64,000 nucleotides of DNA from Algoriphagus pacificus (GTDB taxonomy: Bacteria > Bacteroidota > Bacteroidia > Cytophagales > Cyclobacteriaceae), in NCBI RefSeq assembly GCF_017254845.1, contig NZ_JAFKCU010000002.1:1043956-1107955 (forward strand), read 5' to 3'. Both the position numbers and the translations under genes were made by a program. Below, piece after piece: positions 41,434-51,244 of the stretch; position 1 is the first letter of the stretch; every line of letters begins with the position of its first letter. The notes beneath the pieces are model-generated. The model did not search any database, had not been told where the DNA came from, and was given only the letters and a program-made list of their open reading frames with translations.

Positions 41434-42579
41434 TTAAACCTTGATATAAATTTTCTTTTTATCCATCCATAAGCCTATTAACCAGATTAATAGCATATAG
41501 CTAAACGCAAAGAAGAAAGATGCATTCTTAGGACTAAGCCAACTGGTAAAAAGGTTTTGATAGATAACAGCTCTGAGGGACATATCACCAACAGGGATCA
41601 TTCCAAAAACTCGAATAACTATTCCAGATAAAACGTACAAGATCAAGGGATTTCTCCCGAAAACTTCAAAGAAATAAGTCCAGCCTTTGATCTTCTGTAA
41701 TTCGATGATATAAACCATGAGTGCCAGTAAAAGCAGGTCGATTCCAACAGTTAAAAGCACATAGGAACTGGTCCAGATTTTTTTGTTGATAGGAAATAAA
41801 ATATCCCATGCATATGCTAAGACAATTAGGATGACACCGCCAATGACCAGTTTTTTAATGGACTGCATCGTGTTGCCATATTTCTGGATCATTTTGCCCA
41901 CGATAAAACCAGCAATTACATTGACGATTGAAGGAAGCGTACTCAATAGACCTTCCGGATCAAATGGAATTCCTTCTCCTCCATACATTCTCTCTGGACC
42001 AATAAGTGCAAGATCCAGTTTAATTGCAGCATTTCCAGTCAATCCAAATGGATCAGCGGCGTCTCCAAAAAAATACATGATTGCCCAGTAGCCAAGTAAT
42101 GCAATGGCACTGAAAATCCATCCTAATCGAATTCCTCCTATGTAAAGAACAATGGCTGCGAAGAAATAGCTTAAAGCGATGCGCTGAAGAACTCCAAAGA
42201 GTCTGATTTCTGTGATGTTGATAAAATCGAATTCACCAGATTCTCCTACTCGATAAAAAGGAAAAGCATTCAGCAGCCATCCGATCAAAAAGATGAGAAA
42301 TGCTCTTTTTCCTACTTTTTTGAAAAAATTACCGGCAGACATATCCTGTAGTTTTTTCATTGAAAAGCTCATAGCATTACCCACTACAAATAAGAAAGTA
42401 GGAAAAACCAAGTCAGTGGGAGTGAAGCCATGCCATTTGGCATGAGCCAGAGGCGCATAAAGATTACTCCAGTCTCCGGCAGTATTTACAATGATCATAA
42501 ATGCAATGGTCAATCCTCTCAGGACATCTAAAGCTAGATACCGATTGCTCATTGCACCAGTTGGGTGATTTAATGTCAT
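41434..42579 (-). CDS. DUF5009 / NagX-type heparan-alpha-glucosaminide acetyltransferase-like membrane protein
   Basis: The 381-residue protein has about ten membrane helices. The N-terminus has the family signature RYLALDVLRGLTIAFMIIVNTAGDW and HAKWHGFTPTDLVFPTFLFVVGNAMSFS. The catalytic-like His lies in AKWHG. A loop with ALIGPERMYGGEGIPFDPEGLL is also typical. Human HGSNAT uses cytosolic acetyl-CoA to acetylate glucosamine across a membrane; bacterial members are believed to act on amino sugars. The product may begin at Met10 (42552) rather than at 42579. Inner membrane. The role in this organism is unknown. Confidence 0.86.
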   Translation of the reverse strand: MTLNHPTGAMSNRYLALDVLRGLTIAFMIIVNTAGDWSNLYAPLAHAKWHGFTPTDLVFPTFLFVVGNAMSFSMKKLQDMSAGNFFKKVGKRAFLIFLIGWLLNAFPFYRVGESGEFDFINITEIRLFGVLQRIALSYFFAAIVLYIGGIRLGWIFSAIALLGYWAIMYFFGDAADPFGLTGNAAIKLDLALIGPERMYGGEGIPFDPEGLLSTLPSIVNVIAGFIVGKMIQKYGNTMQSIKKLVIGGVILIVLAYAWDILFPINKKIWTSSYVLLTVGIDLLLLALMVYIIELQKIKGWTYFFEVFGRNPLILYVLSGIVIRVFGMIPVGDMSLRAVIYQNLFTSWLSPKNASFFFAFSYMLLIWLIGLWMDKKKIYIKV

Positions 42580-42701
42580 AACTTAAGGTTAATTGGGTGG
42601 TTTAATATTTGAAAAGGTACTTGAAGTCTTCCGAGCTCAATTTAAAATATTATCTTGTTTTATACTTTTCAACCAATTTTTTATTGACTTAAAATTAGAA
42701 A

Positions 42702-43589
42702 ATGAAACATATAGAAATCGAAAGCCTAAAAGTTGTCGCACCAATTAAACTTGCTTCAATTCCAACTTCTTTAGATCTCGAAACTTCTGAAAAGAAAAAA
42801 GAGAAAGTTTTAAATGATTACCGAGAGAAACTAAGTGAGCATCAGGATATCATGTATGCTCATAATAAATATTCTGTTTTGATCTGTCTGCAAGGAATGG
42901 ATACAGCAGGGAAGGACAGTCTAATTCGTGAGGTTTTTAAAGAGTTTAATCCCCGAGGAGTAGTTGTTCATAGTTTTAAAACACCTTCCTCCAATGAGCT
43001 GGAACATGATTATTTATGGAGGCATTATATCGCTTTGCCAGAGCGCGGGAAATTCGCAGTATTCAATAGAACTCATTACGAAAACGTCCTAGTTACCCGT
43101 GTACATCCTCAATATATTTTGTCAGAAAATATCCCAGGAATCAATAACGTAGAGGATATTACTCCAGCATTTTGGGAAAAGAGATTTGAACAGATTAATA
43201 ATTTCGAAAGTCATATCAGCCAAAATGGGATGATTGTATTGAAATTCTTCCTGCATCTCGGCAAAGAGGAACAAAGGCAAAGGCTGCTAAGAAGATTGGA
43301 TAAGAAGAAACACAATTGGAAATTTTCTCCTGGTGATTTGAAAGAAAGAGGTCATTGGGAGGAGTATCAAGCCTATTACGAAGAAGCGATTAATAGAACT
43401 TCTAAACCTCATGCACCATGGTATATTATCCCAGCAGACAATAAGGAAACGGCTAGATTGTTAGTTGCTAAAGCGATTTTGGAAGAAGTGTCTCGCTATA
43501 AAGACATCCAAGAACCAGTTTTGGAAGAGGCAGTGGCCAAAAATATCAGCCAATACCGAGAGATTTTATCGAAGGAATCAAAAGAATAA
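42702..43589 (+). CDS. ppk2: Polyphosphate kinase 2 family protein
   Basis: The 295-residue protein is a single PPK2 domain. The Walker A motif is GMDTAGKDS (residues 65-73). The Walker B and lid region follow with FKTPSSNELEHDYLWRHYIALPERGKFAVFNRTHYENVLVTRVHP seen in parts, and KFFLHLGKEEQRQRLLRRLD closes the lid. It uses polyphosphate to phosphorylate nucleoside mono- or diphosphates; the length and lack of duplication fit class I or III enzymes, so AMP or NDP is the likely acceptor. Cytosolic. The 122-bp gap upstream to the divergent DUF5009 gene holds the promoter. Confidence 0.93.
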   Translation: MKHIEIESLKVVAPIKLASIPTSLDLETSEKKKEKVLNDYREKLSEHQDIMYAHNKYSVLICLQGMDTAGKDSLIREVFKEFNPRGVVVHSFKTPSSNELEHDYLWRHYIALPERGKFAVFNRTHYENVLVTRVHPQYILSENIPGINNVEDITPAFWEKRFEQINNFESHISQNGMIVLKFFLHLGKEEQRQRLLRRLDKKKHNWKFSPGDLKERGHWEEYQAYYEEAINRTSKPHAPWYIIPADNKETARLLVAKAILEEVSRYKDIQEPVLEEAVAKNISQYREILSKESKE

Positions 43590-43699
43590 TTAATTAAATA
43601 GTACAATATTTATCTAGAAAATATCATATTTTTTGAAATATTTTTTTATCTTGATTTACTTTTAAAAAATTGATTTTTAGCTCTTTAACTTTTGTGTCT

Positions 43700-45088
43700 A
43701 TGAAAAAGGTGCTTTTTATACTCTTCATTGGGTTTTGTCTGTTTTCCTGCGAGTCAAATAAACCAATAATTGACTCATCTGGTACAAGCCAAAATTCACC
43801 TGAAAAAGAGCTTTTGAACTATGAATTATTTTTTCAGGATAGTTTAGAGTTTGTTCCTATTTCCCAAAATCCTATCTGTAAAAATGGAACAAATTCAAAA
43901 GAATGTCTCGCCCAAATCGAGCAGTTAAAATCAAGTGTTATTGCTAAGATCAGGGAAATAGACCCAACAATTCCAGTAAGCGAGGAACATGTAAGAGTTT
44001 ACATGCAAGTGTCGGTTTACTTTGATGATTTGACAGAGGCACAGCTTCAGACGCTTCAAGATCAATCTCAAAGTTTTAATTATATTTTGAAAAAGAGTTT
44101 TGGGGTTCAGATCAGAAGGCCAGTAATGCAATCTGATTTTATTGAGCAGGCAAGAAGGCCTGTGATGCAAGAACAATTGAGATATAATCCAGCGGATAAA
44201 GTAAGCACCTTAATTGACCTGATTGGGGGAGGAGAGCCTTCTAGCACCAATCCTACCCAAAAAGTTTGGATAGTTGACACGGGAATTGATAGAACACATC
44301 AAGACATCAATTTCTCATCTACAGAAATAGGGCTATCTAAGGATTTCTCTTATCCACCTAGCAATCCATTTAATGATCCTTTCAACGATTCGAATGGGCA
44401 TGGAACATTCCTAGCAGGGACAATCGGAGGATTGGCATCAGAAGATCCAATTTATGTCAGTGGCTATGGGGTAAATGGTGTATTCCCTAATGCAAGGATG
44501 GTTTCTATCAAGATTTTTGATAAGAATGATCATGCTCAAAGCGGAGAAATTGCCTCTGCTTTGGACTATATCCTTTTAAATTCTTTGCCTGGAGATATTG
44601 TCAACCTGAGTTGGGGTATGGAAATAACCCTTGGAGAATGTGATACATTGAATACCAAAGGGATTTATGATTACATCTATGAGTTGGCAGCAAAAGGAGT
44701 CTATGTGGTGATGTCAGCTGGTAATCAAGCGAAAGAGTCTTTGACCAATTTCCCTGGTTGCATGGAATTGCTGTCTTTCCCTGAATCTGTAAGATCAAAG
44801 ATATTTACTATAGGCTCAGTGGAAGTCACAAGTACAGGAGACTACCTTTATTCTTCCTTCTCTAATTTTGGTAGACCATCGATTGATTATCTTACTCCTG
44901 GAGAATATATCTTTACCACAGCTCCAGGTGGAAAATATGCTCTTGTTTCAGGAACTTCAGTTTCTACTGCGATATTCAGCGGAATCTTATACCATCAGAC
45001 TGGAATAGATACTTTGCTAAACATCAAGAGAGGTGCAGCGGCGGGTGATCCAGATCCTGATTATCCGGTAGCAAAAGTTGGTAATTAA
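43700..45088 (+). CDS. S8 subtilase lipoprotein with RRPVMQ repeats
   Basis: From ATG 43700 the protein has 462 residues and a lipoprotein signal ending in CLFSC (Cys17). Residues of about 40-140 look like an inhibitor I9-type prodomain (VYMQVSVYFDDLTEAQLQTLQ). Two copies of RRPVMQ follow at 139-144 and 152-157. The subtilisin domain has D193 (WIVDTGID), H234 (NGHGTFLAG), oxyanion N342 (MSAGNQ) and S420 (VSGTSVSTA). It should be an active envelope-anchored protease. It is convergent with an adenylate cyclase/TPR gene, and the pair is repeated immediately downstream. Confidence 0.92.
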   Translation: MKKVLFILFIGFCLFSCESNKPIIDSSGTSQNSPEKELLNYELFFQDSLEFVPISQNPICKNGTNSKECLAQIEQLKSSVIAKIREIDPTIPVSEEHVRVYMQVSVYFDDLTEAQLQTLQDQSQSFNYILKKSFGVQIRRPVMQSDFIEQARRPVMQEQLRYNPADKVSTLIDLIGGGEPSSTNPTQKVWIVDTGIDRTHQDINFSSTEIGLSKDFSYPPSNPFNDPFNDSNGHGTFLAGTIGGLASEDPIYVSGYGVNGVFPNARMVSIKIFDKNDHAQSGEIASALDYILLNSLPGDIVNLSWGMEITLGECDTLNTKGIYDYIYELAAKGVYVVMSAGNQAKESLTNFPGCMELLSFPESVRSKIFTIGSVEVTSTGDYLYSSFSNFGRPSIDYLTPGEYIFTTAPGGKYALVSGTSVSTAIFSGILYHQTGIDTLLNIKRGAAAGDPDPDYPVAKVGN

Positions 45089-45119
45089 GGTGTTGAAATT
45101 GTTGGGAAAATAATGTGAC

Positions 45120-47324
45120 TTACTTCATTATCAATTGGTTTGATACCAGCTGTTTGTTGGATTCAAAACGCTTGTCAAGGATTTGATTGACAATGTTTTG
45201 TACTCCGGGATCATTTAAAAAAGGCTTTAAGATGGGGTTTCTGCTTATGTAAAAATCATCTCTAAAGCCATTTTTATAGGCTTGGTTTAAGTATTCAACT
45301 ACTTTCGAGCCGTTATTTTTCAATGCTTCCAATTGTGCTAAATCCAACCAGATATTAAAATCTTGCTCAGTGGCTTGAACCGCACTTAGTCGGACTTCTA
45401 TTGCTGGGTTTATCAAAGACTCAGCCTCAGTTTTATTTTGGTTTTGAAGATAGATGTATGCTAAAACTATCGGAGTCGGATGACTCTTGTCGTTTTTCAT
45501 TTCTGGATTAAGCTGGTAAGCCTCATTTAAATATGGAAAAGCAAGATCCATTTCTTCAGCCATAAAAGCGATAAACCCTGCTGAGGATAGGTTATAATCC
45601 GATTTATCATCTTGAGCCAAGATCAGATCAATTTGTTCCAAAGCTTCTTTTTTCTTGTTTTGGCTCAGATATGTATAGGCAATTTGCTCAGAAGTAACAG
45701 GATCAAAAGTGAGTGAATTTGCCTTCTGAAGCCAATCAATAGCCTCATTTGGATGATTGAGTAGTCTATAAATCCATCCTGTGATTTGAAATGGAACAAA
45801 GTTCGTCGGGTTTAATGAGGCTGATTTCTGTTGATATTTTAGGGCTTCAGCCAATTTTCCTTGTGTCATGTAGACTGTGGCAAGGTTACCGATAGCACCG
45901 CTTAGATTAGGATTTAAGACTAATGCCTTTTCAAATGACATTTGGGCATATTCCAGCTGCCCTTTGTAATAAAAGACAGAACCTCTTGATTTAAAAGCGT
46001 CTTCAAGTTGAGGGTCTATAGACAAGGCTTTTTCGCTTGCCGCCAGACTTGAATCCAACCAATTTGATCCTTCTCCAAAATAATCCAACCGTGCATAGCT
46101 GTCAGCAAGTCCAGTATAGGCTGAGGCATAGTTTGGATCTATTTCAATTGCTTCTTTATAAAAACCGATGGCATCGTAAGTGTTTTTCTCGCTGAAATTA
46201 GAGTAAGATTCTTTGCCTTTGAGATAGAGCTCGTATGCATCAAAACTTACCGTTTGCTCTTTCGATATTTGTTCTTTTTCAGTTGAGCTCAGTTTATAAT
46301 TCAGAATGTCCGCGATTTTCGAAGCGATTTCTGCCTGAACTTTGAAGATGTCCCGGACCTCCCGATTATAGGTTTCTGTCCAAAGTGTTTTATTCTCCAC
46401 CGGATCAATCATTTCAATGGAAATTCGAATGTTATCACCGATCCATTGAATTGATCCCTGAACAATAGTACTCACATCCAAGATTGAAGCAATAGAATCG
46501 ATCGGGATCTGGCTGTCTTGAAATTCATAGACAGCAGCTTTATCAATCACTTTTACTTTTTCTAGTTTAGTCACATGGTTTATGATGTCTTCCGTAAGGC
46601 CTTCAGCAAAAAAAGCCTGATCTTGATTTGCTACAGTATTGGTAAAAGGTAAAACAGCTACAGACTTTTCTTTTTCCCAGGTGTAATCATTCCAAATCAA
46701 GGAATAAATCAAGAAGAGAACCAGCGTTGTTGAAATGATAGCAGCAGTCCAAAACATCCAGGTTGATTGTTTCTGATTAGCAGCGTTTTTCAGCAAATCC
46801 TTTCTCTCTGGACGGGAACATGGAGGGTTTGTTAAAGCAAATAGACTTATATCCTTTTCTACATTTTTGAGCTCAAACTTTCCGAGTTTGTTGTATGTAA
46901 ATTCTGTTTTGTGCTCAATCAATGGAAGGACCTTATCGGAAAAAATGACGCAAGAGGGAATTCCAATACCCTGAATCCTCGCAGCGATATTTACAGCGTC
47001 ACCGAAAACATCCCCATGGTCATAAATTATTTCTCCACAATGAAGCCCGATCCTTAGTTCTAATTTTCCTTCTTGAATCCAGATTTTTTGGATTTCTATG
47101 CTGGCAAGCAATGCCTCTTCTGCAGTTTCGAAAGTTCCTAGAATTCCATCTCCAAGTTCTTTTATGATCTGTCCATTGTATTTAGACATGATTTCGGAAT
47201 GAACGCGGAGATTTTGAGTAACAAGATCAAATGCCTCGTCCTCATTTTTTCCCATCAGTTTGGTATAACCGACTATATCAGAAAAATAAACAATCGAATG
47301 TTTTCGATTTAATTCGACACTCAT
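45120..47324 (-). CDS. Membrane class III adenylate cyclase with TolB-like and TPR domains
   Basis: Residues 10-160 are a class III cyclase catalytic domain. Both metal Asp residues are present (D16 in SDIVGYT, D59 in KELGDG). The ATP-selecting pair K55 and D105 and the transition-state residues N112 and R116 are also present, so it should make cAMP. One membrane helix (about 188-211) separates it from an external TolB/FlgO-like region starting SVAVLPFTN (about 221). About nine TPR-like helices follow from residue 375 onward (YASAYTGLADSYARL, GAIGNLATVYMTQGKLAEA). It probably senses periplasmic partners and signals inward. It faces the preceding subtilase gene with 31 bp between. Confidence 0.9.
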   Translation of the reverse strand: MSVELNRKHSIVYFSDIVGYTKLMGKNEDEAFDLVTQNLRVHSEIMSKYNGQIIKELGDGILGTFETAEEALLASIEIQKIWIQEGKLELRIGLHCGEIIYDHGDVFGDAVNIAARIQGIGIPSCVIFSDKVLPLIEHKTEFTYNKLGKFELKNVEKDISLFALTNPPCSRPERKDLLKNAANQKQSTWMFWTAAIISTTLVLFLIYSLIWNDYTWEKEKSVAVLPFTNTVANQDQAFFAEGLTEDIINHVTKLEKVKVIDKAAVYEFQDSQIPIDSIASILDVSTIVQGSIQWIGDNIRISIEMIDPVENKTLWTETYNREVRDIFKVQAEIASKIADILNYKLSSTEKEQISKEQTVSFDAYELYLKGKESYSNFSEKNTYDAIGFYKEAIEIDPNYASAYTGLADSYARLDYFGEGSNWLDSSLAASEKALSIDPQLEDAFKSRGSVFYYKGQLEYAQMSFEKALVLNPNLSGAIGNLATVYMTQGKLAEALKYQQKSASLNPTNFVPFQITGWIYRLLNHPNEAIDWLQKANSLTFDPVTSEQIAYTYLSQNKKKEALEQIDLILAQDDKSDYNLSSAGFIAFMAEEMDLAFPYLNEAYQLNPEMKNDKSHPTPIVLAYIYLQNQNKTEAESLINPAIEVRLSAVQATEQDFNIWLDLAQLEALKNNGSKVVEYLNQAYKNGFRDDFYISRNPILKPFLNDPGVQNIVNQILDKRFESNKQLVSNQLIMK

Positions 47325-47583
47325 AAAAATCAGGTTGTTCTAACTTATGTTAAATTTTGAAGCTAGGATAGTAATTTAATCATTTTTTAGATGCCCAAAA
47401 AGTACTGATTTACTTCTTGGATTTTTGACTTCTTCCAAATCTTTAAACTTATCCAAGCAATCATTGGCTTAAGCAAAATGCAACTATTTACTTTTAAAAA
47501 AAGCAATTAATACCAATAAAATTGTATTTTAGGTAATAGGTTGTCTTAAAATATTACAATCTAACTCACTTAATTTTTGAAAT

Positions 47584-48840
47584 ATGAAAAAAATTGGAAT
47601 CCTATTATTGCTTTTGACTTTTACATGGCTAGCACATGCCCAATCAAATGTATATGTGGTTACTATGAAAAGCACTTTTGAAAGTCCAGTTCTAGATAGC
47701 CGAACTGATAACGCTGACAGAATCACTCAGGCTCAACAAAACCAGGGAAAAAGGAATAACAAACAAGCCAAGCTTGACATGTTTATTCAGAATAAGGGCC
47801 TTACCAATGTGAGAAGCCGATTTATGGATGTGAAAATTGGATTTATCACTCCTCTTACTGAATCACAAAGAGCTGATCTTTTAAATGATCCTAATGTGGA
47901 AAGTGTCGTAGAGGACGTGGATATTCAAGGTAGACCCATCATGCAAGGTGATCCAGGGTCTCAAGGGCGACCTATTATGCAGGGAAGACCGATCATGCAA
48001 TCAGATGCGATGAGTCCAAGTTGGCTTTATGATCCTAATGGCAAAGCCAGTTGTGCGATTAATCTGGTAAATGGTTCGGAAAATAGCTCAAGTAGAAGAG
48101 AAAGTATCTGGATTATCGATACAGGAGTCGATGCGAACCATAGAGATCTGAATGTAAACCGTCAACAGGGTGTTGCGATTTCAATGATACCAGGAGAGTC
48201 ACCTTTTGATGATGTCTTAGGCCATGGAACCCATTGCGCGGGCTTGGTTGCCGGAAGAGGAACTGGTCCAATTTCAGCAACTGGGGTTTCTTCTGGAGCA
48301 GAAATCATTCCTTTAAAGGTTTTTGCTAGTAATGGAATTGGAAGCTGGTCAAAAATCCTGATGGCTTTGGATCATGTAGCCAAATATGGACAGGTAGGAG
48401 ATGTGGTACTCATGAGTTTGGGAAGCTATAATGTTTCCAATTGTGAGGTTTCCAATCCACTTTTAACATCAGCCATCAAAGCTATTGCAGCAAAAGGAAT
48501 GTTTGTAGTTATGTCTGCAGGAAATGATGGAGGAGATGCCGGACGAAATTTACCTGGATGCATTAATGGAAATAATATTTTTACCGTTGGAGCTCTTGAT
48601 TTCTCATGTGGTTCTATAGGAAGTAAATATTCAGCTTCCAACTTTGGATCCGGAGTTGATTATTTTGTACCGGGATCAAATGTATTTTCCACTTGGCCTG
48701 GAGGTCAATACATGGTCATGTCTGGAACGTCTATGTCAGCAGCTATCATGGCAGGAATTATCCATGCTACAAGAGGTAATCCACGATCTTCAGGAACGAT
48801 CAATATCGGAGGAATAAACTACAGAATAGCTTCTAAATAA
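47584..48840 (+). CDS. Exported S8 subtilase with RPIMQ repeats
   Basis: The 418-residue protein has a normal signal peptide (IGILLLLLTFTWLAHAQ). An I9-type prodomain spans about residues 22-114 (FITPLTESQRADLLNDPNVESVVED in parts). Three GRPIMQ copies follow at 116-121, 128-133 and 134-139. The catalytic domain has D179 (IIDTGVD), H214 (LGHGTHCAG), N314 (SAGND) and S383 (MSGTSMSA). Unlike its upstream paralog it lacks a lipobox. It is divergent from one cyclase gene (259 bp between starts) and convergent with the other (70 bp). The first helix promoter is not clear. Confidence 0.93.
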   Translation: MKKIGILLLLLTFTWLAHAQSNVYVVTMKSTFESPVLDSRTDNADRITQAQQNQGKRNNKQAKLDMFIQNKGLTNVRSRFMDVKIGFITPLTESQRADLLNDPNVESVVEDVDIQGRPIMQGDPGSQGRPIMQGRPIMQSDAMSPSWLYDPNGKASCAINLVNGSENSSSRRESIWIIDTGVDANHRDLNVNRQQGVAISMIPGESPFDDVLGHGTHCAGLVAGRGTGPISATGVSSGAEIIPLKVFASNGIGSWSKILMALDHVAKYGQVGDVVLMSLGSYNVSNCEVSNPLLTSAIKAIAAKGMFVVMSAGNDGGDAGRNLPGCINGNNIFTVGALDFSCGSIGSKYSASNFGSGVDYFVPGSNVFSTWPGGQYMVMSGTSMSAAIMAGIIHATRGNPRSSGTINIGGINYRIASK

Positions 48841-48862
48841 GATCTGAATCCTCATCCAACAA

Positions 48863-48893
48863 AAAAGCTCAGGAATTTCTCCTGAGCTTTTTT
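48863..48893. terminator. Bidirectional intrinsic terminator
   Basis: A perfect 12-bp stem (48863-48874 with 48880-48891) and 5-nt loop with A and T runs separates the convergent subtilase and cyclase genes of the second module. Confidence 0.88.
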
Positions 48894-48910
48894 AATTTCC
48901 TGATATTCGA

Positions 48911-51091
48911 TTAGATATTCTTTTTCATCTCTTGAAGTAGAGATTCAATTTCTTTTAGCAATTCTTGGTATTCTTTGTTTGATTTTAAATTTTGAAATAG
49001 TGCGTTGTTCTGTACTTCGAATACATCAACCCAATGAAGTTCCTTTGCTTTCTGAAGGTATTCTAGAGACGCTGACTCATCATTTTTCAAAAGGTAGATA
49101 GCAGAAACCATTAAAGCCAATTCATCCTCCTGAGAAGAATTTTCAAGTTCCTCAATTCTTAATTCCAAGCTATTTCCAAGCACTTCATCGATTTGGTCTG
49201 ATTGTCCATTCTTTTTCAATATATATGCGAGATAAATAGGTGCCGAAAAATATTCATCCAGAGAATTGGTTTCTCTTAATTCTATTGACCTTTTTAAATG
49301 ACTTTCGGCCTTGGCGAAATCTTGAGCAAAAAAAGCAATTTTTCCTGCTATCTCGTAATTGGCGTAAGTCTGGCCCAATGACAAGATCTTAGGAATCAAT
49401 TCCATTGCCCTACTGGTTTCATCCTCGAATAAAAAACTGTATGCAAGTTGCTCATAAGTTTCTATCACTTCTTGAATAGACAGTGATTTATCCAGCCAAA
49501 TCTGAGCTTCTTTTTGATCTCCAAGAATTCGGTAAATCCAGCCTACAATCTGAAAAGGGATATAGCTATTAGGATTCAATCCAGAAGCTCTTTTTTGAAG
49601 TGGCAATGCCTTATCCAACTGCCCAGTGATCATATATACTGTAGCAAGATTTCCTACAGCTCTTGAATGGTTGGGATTAAGATCGTATGCTTTTTGAATT
49701 TGAGGCAAAGCGAGATCATATCGATTTTGGTAGTAATAAATCACACCTTTTGAAAGGTATCCTCCAGGCAATTCAGGGTCAAGTTCGATAGCTTTCTGGC
49801 TTGAATTGAGACTTGAATCCATATAAGCATCACCTTCACCAAAAGCACCATACATCTGAGCATATGCATCCGCTAACCCCGTGTAAGCCAAGGCATAATT
49901 TTGATCTATTGCAATGGCCTCTTTGAATTCTTGAATGGCCAACATTATAGAATCGAATTGGTAATAATTATATTTTTGGCGGCCTTTTAGATAGGATTCG
50001 TATGCTTCAAAATCTGTCGTTGGTTTCTTTTCCAGTTGGGTGATTTCGGTCTCTGTCAGGCTACCTTCGAGCTGAACAGCAATCATCTGGGCTATTTCGC
50101 TTTGGACAGCAAATACATCTTCCAATTCCGGATCAAATGTTTCGGACCACATGTTTTCATTGGTCTTCGTATCGATCAATTGCACCCGAATTCTCAATTC
50201 ATCTCCTGACCATTGGACACTTCCATCAAGAATGGCTGAAACACCCAACTCCTCTGCTATTTGAGCATATGTCAAGGTCTTGTTTCGAAGTTTATCAATA
50301 CTCGATTTAGAAATTACTTGTATCGAATTGATTTTGGTTAATTGCGTAATAATATCCTCAGAAAGACCGTCGCTAAAAAAGTCTTTTTGAGCATCAAAAT
50401 TCAAGTTTTTAAGAGGTAAAACCGCTACCGATTTACTTTCTGGAGAGGTGGGTTGGAATAAGGGAGTCAAAGCAAAATAAGCGAGAACTATGACAAGAAT
50501 TGCAGTAAAAATACTGACGCCAGTTACCCATTTCTTCTGAAGTGCAGCCTGGTTTTTTTCGATGTCAATTTTTCTAGGAACTTTCACTCCATTGGCACCA
50601 ATAGCAAAAATCTCTATTGGCCTGAACACATTCTTCAGTTCGTATTTCCCCATCGGGATTTTAGCGATGGAGATTTTGTCCGGAATGAGTTCTTTGACTT
50701 TTTTACTGATCAAAATACAACCGCCAACTCCTATAGCCTGAATCCTTGAGGCAATGTTTACAGCGTCTCCAAATACATCGTGATTATCGTAGATAATGTC
50801 TCCGTGGTGGATACCTATCCTGATCTCTATTGTATTTCTTTTGTAATAGTATTGTTGGATCTCGATGCTAGCCAATAAGGCCGCTTCAACACTTGGATAA
50901 ATAGACAAAATTCCGTCTCCAAGTTCTTTAATTAATTCTCCGTTGTACTTTTCAATAATAGAGAGATGAATCTCATTATTTTCCTTTAAAAGAGTATAAG
51001 CTCTTTCTTCATCCTCTCCCATAAGGCGGGTATATCCCACTATATCTGAGAAAACTACTGCGACAAGTTTCCTGGTTACCTGCTTATCCAT
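48911..51091 (-). CDS. Membrane class III adenylate cyclase with TolB-like and TPR domains (second copy)
   Basis: This 726-residue protein is a paralog of the gene at 45120-47324 with the same layout. Catalytic residues sit at identical positions: D16, K55, D59, D105, N112 and R116. One membrane helix (about 189-212) is followed by SVAVLPLKNLNFDAQKDFF, the TolB-like region, then a TPR array (YALAYTGLADAYAQMYG, RAVGNLATVYMITGQLDKA). It should be an active adenylate cyclase with its sensor part outside the cytoplasm. Together with the adjacent subtilase it forms the second unit of a duplicated convergent pair. Confidence 0.9.
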   Translation of the reverse strand: MDKQVTRKLVAVVFSDIVGYTRLMGEDEERAYTLLKENNEIHLSIIEKYNGELIKELGDGILSIYPSVEAALLASIEIQQYYYKRNTIEIRIGIHHGDIIYDNHDVFGDAVNIASRIQAIGVGGCILISKKVKELIPDKISIAKIPMGKYELKNVFRPIEIFAIGANGVKVPRKIDIEKNQAALQKKWVTGVSIFTAILVIVLAYFALTPLFQPTSPESKSVAVLPLKNLNFDAQKDFFSDGLSEDIITQLTKINSIQVISKSSIDKLRNKTLTYAQIAEELGVSAILDGSVQWSGDELRIRVQLIDTKTNENMWSETFDPELEDVFAVQSEIAQMIAVQLEGSLTETEITQLEKKPTTDFEAYESYLKGRQKYNYYQFDSIMLAIQEFKEAIAIDQNYALAYTGLADAYAQMYGAFGEGDAYMDSSLNSSQKAIELDPELPGGYLSKGVIYYYQNRYDLALPQIQKAYDLNPNHSRAVGNLATVYMITGQLDKALPLQKRASGLNPNSYIPFQIVGWIYRILGDQKEAQIWLDKSLSIQEVIETYEQLAYSFLFEDETSRAMELIPKILSLGQTYANYEIAGKIAFFAQDFAKAESHLKRSIELRETNSLDEYFSAPIYLAYILKKNGQSDQIDEVLGNSLELRIEELENSSQEDELALMVSAIYLLKNDESASLEYLQKAKELHWVDVFEVQNNALFQNLKSNKEYQELLKEIESLLQEMKKNI

Positions 51092-51244
51092 AGAAAACCT
51101 TCGGAGAATCCAAAATCCTTTAAGTGATAAAAACTAGACTACAAAAATATTCCGATAAGAAACGGAATATTGTGTTCATTTGGAAGTGGTATTGAATTCT
51201 TTTTTTTAATCCTTCTAAAAAAAATCCAATAAACATGAAAATCG

